NCBI GenBank assembly: GCA_024280575.1 | Contig: JAJRPV010000064.1 | Span: 1 to 45,671 of the forward strand | Source of the DNA: Campylobacterales bacterium | GTDB lineage: Bacteria > Campylobacterota > Campylobacteria > Campylobacterales > Sulfurospirillaceae | Reading direction: 5' to 3' | DNA: 45,671 bases | Part shown: positions 16,554 through 24,279 of the stretch, in pieces | Numbering within the stretch: the first letter of the stretch is position 1 | Layout of the letters: each line of letters begins with the position of its first letter | Position numbers and translations under genes: made by a program | Notes under the pieces: model-generated | Databases searched by the model: none | Told to the model about the DNA's origin: nothing | The model's input: the letters and a program-made list of their open reading frames with translations, nothing else

Positions 16554-17369
16554 ATGATAAAAAAATTTGTAAAACAGGCTCTTCAAGAGGATGTTGGTAG
16601 AGGTGATCTATTTTATCTAGTGGGAAGCCATGAAAAAGCTACGGCTAAAATTATCTCAAAAGACAAGGGTATCCTAGCAGGAGTTGTATATGCAAAGGCG
16701 CTTTGCAAGGTGGAAAATATTGATATAAAATTTCATATTAAAGACGGACAACCTGTTGAATATGAAGATGTTATAGCAACATTAAAAGGTAAGTCAAAAA
16801 AACTTTTGATGTGTGAACGAACTATTTTAAATATGCTTCAGCATGCAAGTGGAATAGCCACAAACACAAATTCATATGTCAGTTTAGTGAGAGATTCTCA
16901 AGTCAAACTTTTAGATACAAGAAAAACAAGACCGCATCTTAGGATATTTGAAAAATATGCAGTTAGATGTGGCGGTGGCAATAACCACAGAATGGGTTTA
17001 GATGACTGCTTGATGTTAAAAGATACTCATATTAAAACAATTGAAAATCTAGGAGAATTTCTAAAAGAAGCTAGATTTAAATTGCCTTACACTTCAAAAA
17101 TAGAGATAGAATGTGAAGATGTAGAGTTTGCAAAATATGCCATGAGTTGTGGAGCTGATATGATTATGTGCGACAATATGAATGTAGAGGATATAAAAGA
17201 AGTCGTAGCTTTTAGGAATAGCAATTTTCCTTATATTTTGATAGAAGCAAGTGGAAATGTAACTAAAGAGAACATTAAAGAATATGTAGATACCGGTATA
17301 GATGCGATTAGTAGTGGCAGTTTGATTCACCATGCTATTTGGCTGGATCTTTCTATGAAGATAATTTAA
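16554..17369 (+). CDS. nadC: Nicotinate-nucleotide pyrophosphorylase (carboxylating)
   Basis: A 271-residue quinolinate phosphoribosyltransferase producing nicotinate mononucleotide, the step after NadA. 'QEDVGRGDLFY' (about 11-21), 'ERTILNMLQHASGIAT' (about 87-102), 'LDTRKTRPHLRIFEKYAVRCGGGNNHRMGLDDCLMLKDTH' (about 120-159) and 'IEIECEDVEFA' are the conserved active-site blocks, including the RKT-R and G-G-NHR motifs. It usually reads GDLT near the start; here it is GDLF. Start ATG 16554 follows GGGGACAATAGG. It lies downstream of nadA but separated by about 125 bp with a palindrome and a hairpin element. Confidence 0.93.
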   Translation: MIKKFVKQALQEDVGRGDLFYLVGSHEKATAKIISKDKGILAGVVYAKALCKVENIDIKFHIKDGQPVEYEDVIATLKGKSKKLLMCERTILNMLQHASGIATNTNSYVSLVRDSQVKLLDTRKTRPHLRIFEKYAVRCGGGNNHRMGLDDCLMLKDTHIKTIENLGEFLKEARFKLPYTSKIEIECEDVEFAKYAMSCGADMIMCDNMNVEDIKEVVAFRNSNFPYILIEASGNVTKENIKEYVDTGIDAISSGSLIHHAIWLDLSMKII

Positions 17370-17385
17370 GAGTTAACTAAATTTT

Positions 17386-18462
17386 ATGGCTGATGATCAA
17401 GAAAAAACCGAAGAACCGACCTCTAAAAAGATTGAAGATGCTAGAAAAGAAGGGAATGTTCCTAAGAGTCAGGATACTAGTAGTTTTGTTACTCTCGTTG
17501 TTGCGATTTTTACCTTTTTATCGCTTTTTCCTTTTATGCAAAAACATTTAGTTGGACTATATCGTTATTATCAATCTTTCATTGGCGTTGAATTTACAAA
17601 AAATATGATTATAGAAATCTCTATCATTACTTTTAGAGAAATTATTTTTATAGTTATGCCTTTGGCTATAGCAGTGGCAATATCGGGATTGCTAGCAGGT
17701 TTTTTGCAGTTTGGTTTTTTATTTAGTTCAAAACCTCTTGTTCCTGATTTAAAAAAAATAGATCCAATTAAAGGCTTAAAAAATCTTCTTTCTATAAAAA
17801 AATTAATCGAAACGACAAAAGTAGTTTTAAAAGTTGCTTTGGTTATTATGTTAGCCTATTACTTTATGATGAGTTTTGTGAAAGACTTGCCCGGTATAGT
17901 TTACCTGCCCATTTTTGATCAGCTTTCTTGGCTAAAAGAAAAAGCTATGATTTTGGGCTCTGCTATGCTTGTGTTGTTTTTCTTTTTGGCTTTGTTTGAC
18001 CTGTTTTTTGTCAGATATAATTATTTTAAAGATTTGCGAATGAGTAAACAAGAGATAAAAGATGAATACAAGCAAATGGAAGGCGATCCTCAAATAAAAG
18101 CAAGAATCAGAAAAATCCAGATGGAGATGAGTAAAAAAAGAATGATGCAAGAGGTTCCAAATGCAGATGTGATTATCACAAATCCTACTCATTTTGCTGT
18201 TGCACTAAGATATGACAGGGAAAAAGATAATGCACCGATTATATTGGCAAAAGGAATGGATCATTTGGCGCTGAAAATCAAAGAAATAGCAAGGAAGTAT
18301 GATATCCAAATAGTAGAAAATCCACCACTTGCGAGGGAACTATATAAAAAATGTGAACCAAACGACAGGATACCAGAGGCTTTATATAAGGCCGTGGCCG
18401 AAGTTTTGGCATTTGTGTATAAAGCAGGAAATAAAAAAGAGGTTAGTAGTGATTGTAAATGA
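17386..18462 (+). CDS. flhB: Flagellar type III secretion protein FlhB
   Basis: A 358-residue export-apparatus switch protein. The N-terminus 'DDQEKTEEPTSKKIEDARKEGNVPKSQD' is the classic FlhB/YscU start. Four membrane helices lie between about 30 and 210, and the cytoplasmic domain contains the autocleavage site NPTH in 'VIITNPTHFAVALRYD' (about 262-277). It is full-length with both the membrane and cleavage domains, so it is FlhB itself and not the short FlhB2 paralogue. It overlaps the patatin-like gene by 14 bp. Confidence 0.95.
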   Translation: MADDQEKTEEPTSKKIEDARKEGNVPKSQDTSSFVTLVVAIFTFLSLFPFMQKHLVGLYRYYQSFIGVEFTKNMIIEISIITFREIIFIVMPLAIAVAISGLLAGFLQFGFLFSSKPLVPDLKKIDPIKGLKNLLSIKKLIETTKVVLKVALVIMLAYYFMMSFVKDLPGIVYLPIFDQLSWLKEKAMILGSAMLVLFFFLALFDLFFVRYNYFKDLRMSKQEIKDEYKQMEGDPQIKARIRKIQMEMSKKRMMQEVPNADVIITNPTHFAVALRYDREKDNAPIILAKGMDHLALKIKEIARKYDIQIVENPPLARELYKKCEPNDRIPEALYKAVAEVLAFVYKAGNKKEVSSDCK

Positions 18463-19336
18463 TAAAAAAAGTGTTTCTTTGGTATTGGGAAGTGGAGGGG
18501 CAAGAGGTTATGCCCATATTGGGATCATTGAAGTTTTATTAGAGCAAGGATTTGAGATAAAATCAATATCAGGAACATCTATGGGGGCTTTAATAGGCGC
18601 TTTATATGCATGTGGCAAGCTTGATGATTATAAAAAATGGGTATTGGCGCTGAAATTTTTTGACATTGCAAAATTACTAGATTTTTCCTTTGGAAAAGAT
18701 GGATTTATACAAGGTGAAAAAGTTTTTCGCACGATTGAAAAAATGATAGGTGATGTTATAATAGAAGATCTTCCCATACCTTTCACTGCTGTTGCAACTG
18801 ATTTGGTCAGACAAAAAGAAGTTTGGATTCAAAAAGGAAGGCTACTAGATGCCGTTAGGGCTTCTGTTGCTATTCCTACTATTTTTACACCAAAAAAATT
18901 TGGGAATCGATATCTAGTGGATGGAAGCGTGCTTAATCCTATACCAATAGCCCCAACAATCTCTGATGATACAGATATGACAATAGCTGTTAATTTAAAT
19001 GCAGTAGTTTCCAAAAAATATGAAATTAAAACAGCAAAACAAAGCAGTAAAAAAGTATCAAATTTTTATGAAAAAATTGAGAAAAAATTTGGAAATTTAA
19101 TTTTAAAAAAAGAAAAAGACGGATTTGATCATCTCGGCATATTTGGAGTTATGATTCGTTCGGTAGAGACGATGCAAAAAATTATTACAGAGTATAAAAT
19201 AGCCGGATATTCTCCGGATATTATCATGAATATTCCTTGCAATGCCTGTGAATTTTATGAATTTGACAAAGCAAAAGAGATGATTAAAATGGGCAGAGAC
19301 ATTGCTAATAAAAAACTAATAAGAAATTTAGTATAA
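18449..19336 (+). CDS. Patatin-like phospholipase
   Basis: About 295 residues. The open frame extends upstream to 18329 inside flhB, but GTG at 18449 is the likely start, with AAAGAGG before it and the conserved domain starting only about 10 residues later. The domain shows the oxyanion loop GSGGARG ('LVLGSGGARGYAHIGIIEVL'), the nucleophile elbow GTSMG ('SGTSMGALIGALYA') and the catalytic Asp in 'LVDGSVLNPIPI', making the Ser-Asp dyad complete. There is no signal peptide and only one domain, so it is a cytoplasmic or RssA-like esterase; the substrate is unknown. It is followed with 1-bp overlap by the DHH gene. Confidence 0.88.
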   Translation: MIVNDKKSVSLVLGSGGARGYAHIGIIEVLLEQGFEIKSISGTSMGALIGALYACGKLDDYKKWVLALKFFDIAKLLDFSFGKDGFIQGEKVFRTIEKMIGDVIIEDLPIPFTAVATDLVRQKEVWIQKGRLLDAVRASVAIPTIFTPKKFGNRYLVDGSVLNPIPIAPTISDDTDMTIAVNLNAVVSKKYEIKTAKQSSKKVSNFYEKIEKKFGNLILKKEKDGFDHLGIFGVMIRSVETMQKIITEYKIAGYSPDIIMNIPCNACEFYEFDKAKEMIKMGRDIANKKLIRNLV

Positions 19337-20298
19337 TGGGATATGGTTTTATGTATAAAGAAGCTTGGAGACTTATTGGCGACGCAAAGCATATACTTTT
19401 GGTTTCACATGTAAACCCTGACGGAGATACTTTGGGTTCTGTTTTGGCTTTGTATGATGTTTTAAAAAGAGCAAATAAAAAAGTATCATTATATAATGCA
19501 ACAAAAGAGATGCCTCGTATTTATGACTTTTTGCCAAATATTCATAGAATAAAAAACAAATTGCCTAAATATTTTGATTTGGTTATCAGTTGTGATTGTG
19601 GGAGTTTTGATAGATTACAGATAGAAAGAGACGAATATTCGCTTATAAACATAGACCATCATCTCTCAAACCAAATGTTTGGTGATGTGAATATGGTAGA
19701 TACGAAAAGTGCTAGTGCCGGTATGGTTGCGTATGAGTTTTTAAAAGCAAATGATATAAAAATATCGAGTGATTGTGCTTCTTGTTTGTATGTTACTGTT
19801 GTCGAAGATACAGGATTTTTTTCATATTCACATCTGAACAAAAATACATTTGAAACTGCGGCACAGTTAGTAGAATTTGGAGCAGATGCCAAAAAAATTG
19901 CAACACTCTTAAAAAGTAGAGTTTCTTTGGCAAGAACAAGGTTACTAGGTTATATTTTAAATAATTTTGATCTTTATTTTGAAGCAAAAGTCGCCTTGAT
20001 TGTCATAAGTAAAGATGTTTTAGCACAAACCGGAGCAAAAAGATATGATACAAAAGATATTGTAAATGTACTTCGTGATATAATAACGGTAAAAGTTTCA
20101 GTTATGATACTAGAAGAAAAAAATGGTGGATTTAAAATTTCGCTTAGAAGCAAAGATGGCGTTGATGTTACTGCTGTTGCCAAAGAATACCAAGGCGGAG
20201 GCCATAAAAATTCAGCCGGTTTTGAGACAAAAAGCAGTGATTTGGAAAAACTCAAAAATGACATATTACAAAATTTAAAAAGGATAATAAATTTATGA
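19336..20298 (+). CDS. DHH/DHHA1 phosphoesterase, NrnA-like
   Basis: A 320-residue protein with N-terminal DHH domain ('LLVSHVNPDGDTLGS' with DGD at about 29-31, 'SCDCGSFDRL', 'INIDHHLSN') and C-terminal DHHA1 domain ending in the RNA-binding 'GGGHKNSAGFE' motif. This architecture and length match NrnA-type enzymes, which degrade short RNA or c-di-nucleotide breakdown products and dephosphorylate pAp. Which activity dominates cannot be told. A second in-frame ATG (MYKEAW) lies five codons downstream. It overlaps the M23 peptidase gene by 4 bp. Confidence 0.88.
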   Translation: MGYGFMYKEAWRLIGDAKHILLVSHVNPDGDTLGSVLALYDVLKRANKKVSLYNATKEMPRIYDFLPNIHRIKNKLPKYFDLVISCDCGSFDRLQIERDEYSLINIDHHLSNQMFGDVNMVDTKSASAGMVAYEFLKANDIKISSDCASCLYVTVVEDTGFFSYSHLNKNTFETAAQLVEFGADAKKIATLLKSRVSLARTRLLGYILNNFDLYFEAKVALIVISKDVLAQTGAKRYDTKDIVNVLRDIITVKVSVMILEEKNGGFKISLRSKDGVDVTAVAKEYQGGGHKNSAGFETKSSDLEKLKNDILQNLKRIINL

Positions 20299-21677
20299 AA
20301 AAATTTCAGAGTAAGCAAAGAAGAGGCTCATCAGGTATAGTTATAGCAATTATCTTGATTTTGATTATAGGGGCTTTTGGCTTTCTTTATACTTCACCGA
20401 TGTTTGAAAGAAATGTACCAAAAATAGATATAGCTTCCAAGATAGACTGGAATCTAAGAACACCTCTGAAATTGAATCTTAGTGATGATACCGGTATAAA
20501 ATTTGTAAGAATTACTTTAAGTGACGGTAAAAATAATATAGAAATAATGAATAAATTATATACAAAATTTCCGAAAACTCAAGTGTTGGATATAAAATTT
20601 CCAAGAACAGGCTTTACAAGTACAAAGAAAAATTTTCAACTTCTCATTAGTGTAACTGATGATAGCAAATGGAATTTTTTCTCAGGGAATAGCTCAAAAA
20701 AAGTTGTAAATATTAAAATAGACAGAAGAAGGCCCGAACTGTATGTCATTAATAAATCATATAAGATTATTAAAGGTGGAGTAGCATCAGTTGTTTTCAA
20801 AGCAAAAGACACAAATTTAAAAGATTTATATATTCAAACCAATTTTGGAAAAATATTTTATCCAACCCCTTTTTATAAAAAAGATTATTATATTTCCTTA
20901 ATTGCTTGGCCTGTCCAAGAAAAGAAATTTAGAGCTACAATAGTGGCAACAGATGATGCTGGAAATATTACAAAAGTTCCTATCAGGCTTTTTTATATAG
21001 ATAAAAAATACAGGGTGTCAAAAATCAAATTAAAAGATAACTTTTTAGATGGCAAAATTAGTGATTTGATTGCAGAAAATAAACCTGAGCTAAATGATGC
21101 CTCCAAGATAAAAAAGTTTAAGTATATAAACGAAAATTTAAGAGATATAAATGAGAAAATTATAGAAAAATACACAACACCGACAGATACAAAAATGATT
21201 AAAAATTTTTATCAGACTAAGTTTTACCCATTAAAAAACGCAGCAAAAGTAGCTAGTTTTGGAGATCACAGGTATTATAGCTACAATGGCAAGCAAATTA
21301 GTGAAGCTTGGCATCTAGGTGTTGATTTAGCTAGTTATGCCGGAGCTAAAATTATAACAAAAAATAGCGGAGTGGTTGTTTTTGCAGATCCCAACGGTAT
21401 ATATGGAAATAATCTTATCATATATCATGGTTTAGGTCTTTATACGCTATATGGCCATTGTTCTAACTTTTTAGTAAACAAGGGGGATTTCGTAAAAGCA
21501 GGACAGGTTGTAGCAAATACAGGATTAACGGGGCTGGCTTTGGGTGATCACTTGCACTTTGGAGTTTTAGTTCAGGGAATCGAAGTCAGACCGGTAGAAT
21601 GGATGGACAAATCGTGGATGAGAAAAAATATTTTTGATATCATTAAAACTTCCAAAAAAATGATAGATAGAAAATAA
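20295..21677 (+). CDS. Membrane-anchored M23 peptidase
   Basis: A 460-residue protein with one N-terminal membrane helix (about 13-33), a long periplasmic region of beta-rich repeats (about 40-310) and a C-terminal M23/LytM domain. Zinc ligands are visible as H and D in 'WHLGVDLAS' (about 337-345) and in the HxH of 'GDHLHFGV' (about 416-423); 'GLYTLYGHCSNF' supplies the remaining catalytic His. The domain is therefore probably an active D,D-endopeptidase acting on peptidoglycan cross-links, perhaps in shape control like the Csd peptidases of Helicobacter. That last point is inference. It precedes lpxC. Confidence 0.88.
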   Translation: MKKFQSKQRRGSSGIVIAIILILIIGAFGFLYTSPMFERNVPKIDIASKIDWNLRTPLKLNLSDDTGIKFVRITLSDGKNNIEIMNKLYTKFPKTQVLDIKFPRTGFTSTKKNFQLLISVTDDSKWNFFSGNSSKKVVNIKIDRRRPELYVINKSYKIIKGGVASVVFKAKDTNLKDLYIQTNFGKIFYPTPFYKKDYYISLIAWPVQEKKFRATIVATDDAGNITKVPIRLFYIDKKYRVSKIKLKDNFLDGKISDLIAENKPELNDASKIKKFKYINENLRDINEKIIEKYTTPTDTKMIKNFYQTKFYPLKNAAKVASFGDHRYYSYNGKQISEAWHLGVDLASYAGAKIITKNSGVVVFADPNGIYGNNLIIYHGLGLYTLYGHCSNFLVNKGDFVKAGQVVANTGLTGLALGDHLHFGVLVQGIEVRPVEWMDKSWMRKNIFDIIKTSKKMIDRK

Positions 21678-21723
21678 AGGAATTATTTTTGCTTAATATT
21701 TTAAAATATTTTAAGGATGTGAT

Positions 21724-22608
21724 ATTAAACAGACTACGATAAAAAAAAGAGTAGAAAGTATAGGTATTGGACTTCATAAGGGCGAACCTATAAAAATCAT
21801 ACTTGAACCTATGGAAGCAAATAGCGGCATAGTTTTTTATAGAAGTGATGTCGGTATGAGTGTAAAAGCAGCTCCGCAAAATGTTGTAAATACCCAAATG
21901 GCAACTGTTATTGGCAACAGCGAATATTATATATCTACGATAGAACATCTTCTCTCAGCAGTTTATTCTTATGGGATTGACAATATCAGAATAGTAGTTG
22001 ATGGCTCGGAAGTTCCTGTTATGGATGGCAGTAGTGCGAGTTTTTGTATGCTTTTGGATGAGGCCGGGAAAAGAGTTTTAGATGAAAATAGAAAGTTTTT
22101 AATAATAAAAAGAGAAGTAGAAGTGCAAGATGGAAATAAATTTGCAAAAGTAACACCTTCGCTTAAGCCCACATATAATTTTGCTATCGATTTTAATCAT
22201 CCGGTTATTTCTAAGCAAGAGTATAAGTTTGAGTATAGTAAAAAAAGTTTCATCGAAGAGATTTCTCGCGCAAGAACATTTGGCTTTTTAAAAGATGTGC
22301 AATACTTAAGAAGTAGAGGTTTGGCGCTTGGTGGCTCACTTGAAAATGCGATAGTTTTAGACGACCATAAGATACTAAATCCCGAAGGATTGAGATATAA
22401 AGATGAATTTGTAAGACATAAGATTTTAGATGCAATTGGTGATTTATCACTCTTGGGAGCCACAATTATTGGAAATTATGAGTCATTTGCGGGAAGCCAT
22501 AACTTAAATCACAAATTAACAAAAGAGATCATGAGAGACCCTAAAAATTATGAGATAAAAGCACTTTCCAAAGAGAAAATAAAAGAACTTGAAAAGGTTT
22601 TTGCATAA
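21724..22608 (+). CDS. lpxC: UDP-3-O-acyl-GlcNAc deacetylase, probable ATT start
   Basis: About 294 residues. The zinc enzyme commits UDP-acyl-GlcNAc to lipid A. 'STIEHLLSAVYSYGIDN' (H of the EHxxxA motif), 'HKILDAIGDLSLLG' (second H and D) and 'GSHNLNH' are catalytic blocks. The first in-frame ATG (21811) would remove the conserved N-terminal strand 'VESIGIGLHKGEPI', so translation must begin earlier. The frame opens after TAA at 21712, and the only sensible start is ATT at 21724 (ATT AAA CAG ACT), six nt after AAGGA (21713-21717), giving MKQTTIKKR, as expected for the family. Either lpxC uses a rare ATT start or the base is ATG with a sequencing error. Confidence 0.88.
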   Translation: MKQTTIKKRVESIGIGLHKGEPIKIILEPMEANSGIVFYRSDVGMSVKAAPQNVVNTQMATVIGNSEYYISTIEHLLSAVYSYGIDNIRIVVDGSEVPVMDGSSASFCMLLDEAGKRVLDENRKFLIIKREVEVQDGNKFAKVTPSLKPTYNFAIDFNHPVISKQEYKFEYSKKSFIEEISRARTFGFLKDVQYLRSRGLALGGSLENAIVLDDHKILNPEGLRYKDEFVRHKILDAIGDLSLLGATIIGNYESFAGSHNLNHKLTKEIMRDPKNYEIKALSKEKIKELEKVFA

Positions 22609-22631
22609 TCAATTCAATAGCAGTAGATGTA

Positions 22632-23069
22632 TTGGTGATTTCACTATCTTCTCCTTTAAAAATAGGTATCTATAAGGATGATAAACTTATAAAAGAGTAT
22701 GTAAAAACTGAACAAACAAGTGAAATATTACCTGTAATTTTTGCCCAAATACTTCAAACCTATAAAATAAAAACACTTTTTTTTGCAAATGGACCCGGAA
22801 GTTTTATGGCCATAAAAGTATCATATATATTTCTAAGAACATTGAGTATCAGTCTGGGTATAAAACTACTTGGAGTTGATGGTTTTGAATTTAATAACAA
22901 TAGACCGATACGAGCTATGAGAAAAGTATATTTTATGAAAAAAGACGGTAAAATAGAGACAGAAATTATGAATCAAGACATAGAACAAAAATTTGAATTA
23001 CCCGAGTATTTGGATAAAAGTGTATTTATGAAAAATTGCGAACCATTATATGTTTTGCCAGCTGTTTAA
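22632..23069 (+). CDS. TsaB-like protein, short Campylobacterota form
   Basis: About 145 residues from a TTG start. 'ISLSSPLKIGIYKDDKL' resembles the first beta-hairpin of the TsaB fold, and 'FFANGPGSFMAIKVSYIFLRTLS' (about 52-74) is the GPGSFTGlR motif of TsaB, which helps TsaD make tRNA t6A. The usual 'GPGSFTGLR' is altered to GPGSFMAIK and the protein lacks the second half of a standard TsaB, as in other members of this group. The open frame continues upstream without ATG to an ATC just after the lpxC stop, so the start is uncertain. It lies between lpxC and thrB, a conserved position. Confidence 0.7.
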   Translation: MVISLSSPLKIGIYKDDKLIKEYVKTEQTSEILPVIFAQILQTYKIKTLFFANGPGSFMAIKVSYIFLRTLSISLGIKLLGVDGFEFNNNRPIRAMRKVYFMKKDGKIETEIMNQDIEQKFELPEYLDKSVFMKNCEPLYVLPAV

Positions 23070-23082
23070 AGGGGACAATAAA

Positions 23083-23979
23083 ATGAAATCATATAAAATT
23101 AAAATTCCAGCTACTAGTGCAAATCTTGGTCCGGGTTTTGATTCGCTTGGGTTGGCAATCAGTTTATATAACGAAATACATATAAAAACTTCCACATACC
23201 ATAGTGTTTCAATAAAAGGTGAAGGTGCTCAAAATGTAAGATTAAAGAAAAACAATATGTTTATATCAATTTTCAATGATATTTATAGAGAGTTGGCAGG
23301 AAAAAAAGATACCTTTAGATTTGAATTTTACAATAACATTCCTTTTGCTAGAGGGCTTGGAAGTAGTTCGGCAGTTATTGTAAGTGCAATTGCATGTGCC
23401 TACGAGATGGCAGATGTTAAGGCAGACAAAAAAACTGTTTTAAACAGAGCTCTTATTTATGAGCCACACCCTGACAATATAACCCCTGCAGTGTATGGTG
23501 GATTTGTTAGTTCTGTCGTTGAAAATCATATGGTGCATACATTAAAAAAAGATTTACCGTCATATGTAAAAGCAGTTGTGGTTATACCGGACCGCCCTAT
23601 GTCAACTACACATTCAAGAAGCAAATTGGCAAAAAGTTTTTCTATGCAAAATTTGGTATATAATATATCTAGGGCATCATTTTTAAGTTCTGCTTTTTTT
23701 AGTGAAAATTGGGAAATGCTAAAAGTAGGATCAGAAGATTGTGTGCATCAAAATCAAAGAATGTCAATTATGTCCGAGTTAAAAGAGATTCAAAAGATAT
23801 CTTTAGAAAATGGAGCACTGATGAGCACACTCTCAGGAAGTGGTTCTTCGTTTTTCAATCTTTGTTATGAAGATGATGCAAATAAAATTCAAAAAGCACT
23901 TAAAGAGGTATTTGAAGACTTTAGGATTGAAATATTTGATTTTGACAATAACGGCTATATTATAAAGAGATTGAGTTAA
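23083..23979 (+). CDS. thrB: Homoserine kinase
   Basis: A 298-residue GHMP kinase phosphorylating homoserine for threonine synthesis. The N-terminal 'KIPATSANLGPGFDSLGLAI' and the ATP loop 'PFARGLGSSSAVIVSAIACA' (about 85-104) are diagnostic; 'MSTLSGSGSSFFNL' near residue 247 is the third GHMP motif. The start at ATG 23083 is chosen over an upstream in-frame ATG at 23050 because it has AGGGGACAATAA in front and matches family N-termini. It is in the conserved order before ylxR-infB. Confidence 0.94.
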   Translation: MKSYKIKIPATSANLGPGFDSLGLAISLYNEIHIKTSTYHSVSIKGEGAQNVRLKKNNMFISIFNDIYRELAGKKDTFRFEFYNNIPFARGLGSSSAVIVSAIACAYEMADVKADKKTVLNRALIYEPHPDNITPAVYGGFVSSVVENHMVHTLKKDLPSYVKAVVVIPDRPMSTTHSRSKLAKSFSMQNLVYNISRASFLSSAFFSENWEMLKVGSEDCVHQNQRMSIMSELKEIQKISLENGALMSTLSGSGSSFFNLCYEDDANKIQKALKEVFEDFRIEIFDFDNNGYIIKRLS

Positions 23980-24046
23980 GATTTTGAATAAATTGGAAAA
24001 ACAGTTAAATTCTGATATAATAACTGATTTTAAAATAACTACACGA

Positions 24047-24279
24047 ATGTGTATTGGATGCAGAGGAAAATATCCCCAAAAAGATTTATATCGTTTTCAA
24101 AAAAAGATGGAAAACTAGTAGGTTATACGAAAAATGGCAGGAGTTTTTACATTTGCAAACAGTGCATAAAACAAGAAAGAAAGAGACTAATAAAAATCTT
24201 AAATGGAAAATTTAAAATAAAACAAACTAGTATTGAAGAAATTGGCAAAAAACTGAAGGAGTTAGGTACGAATGGGTAA
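24047..24279 (+). CDS. ylxR: YlxR/DUF448 RNA-binding protein; -1 frameshift
   Basis: About 77 residues when two frames are joined. Frame 0 from ATG 24047 gives [20 protein letters not shown], the Cys-x2-Cys start typical of YlxR, then stops at 24118. The -1 frame supplies '[32 protein letters not shown]', with the GRS-YlC--C core, to 24279. The junction is CAA AAA AAG (24098-24106), an in-phase A_AAA_AAG heptamer. YlxR proteins are small RNA-binding proteins encoded between nusA or thrB and infB. The start has no clear ribosome-binding site; an in-frame TTG at 23984 would add 21 residues. The end overlaps infB by 8 bp. Confidence 0.75.

Noticed and set aside
18329-18448. Longer N-terminus for the patatin-like protein
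   Set aside because: This part lies within flhB in another frame and does not resemble the family; GTG at 18449 has a ribosome-binding site and fits family length.
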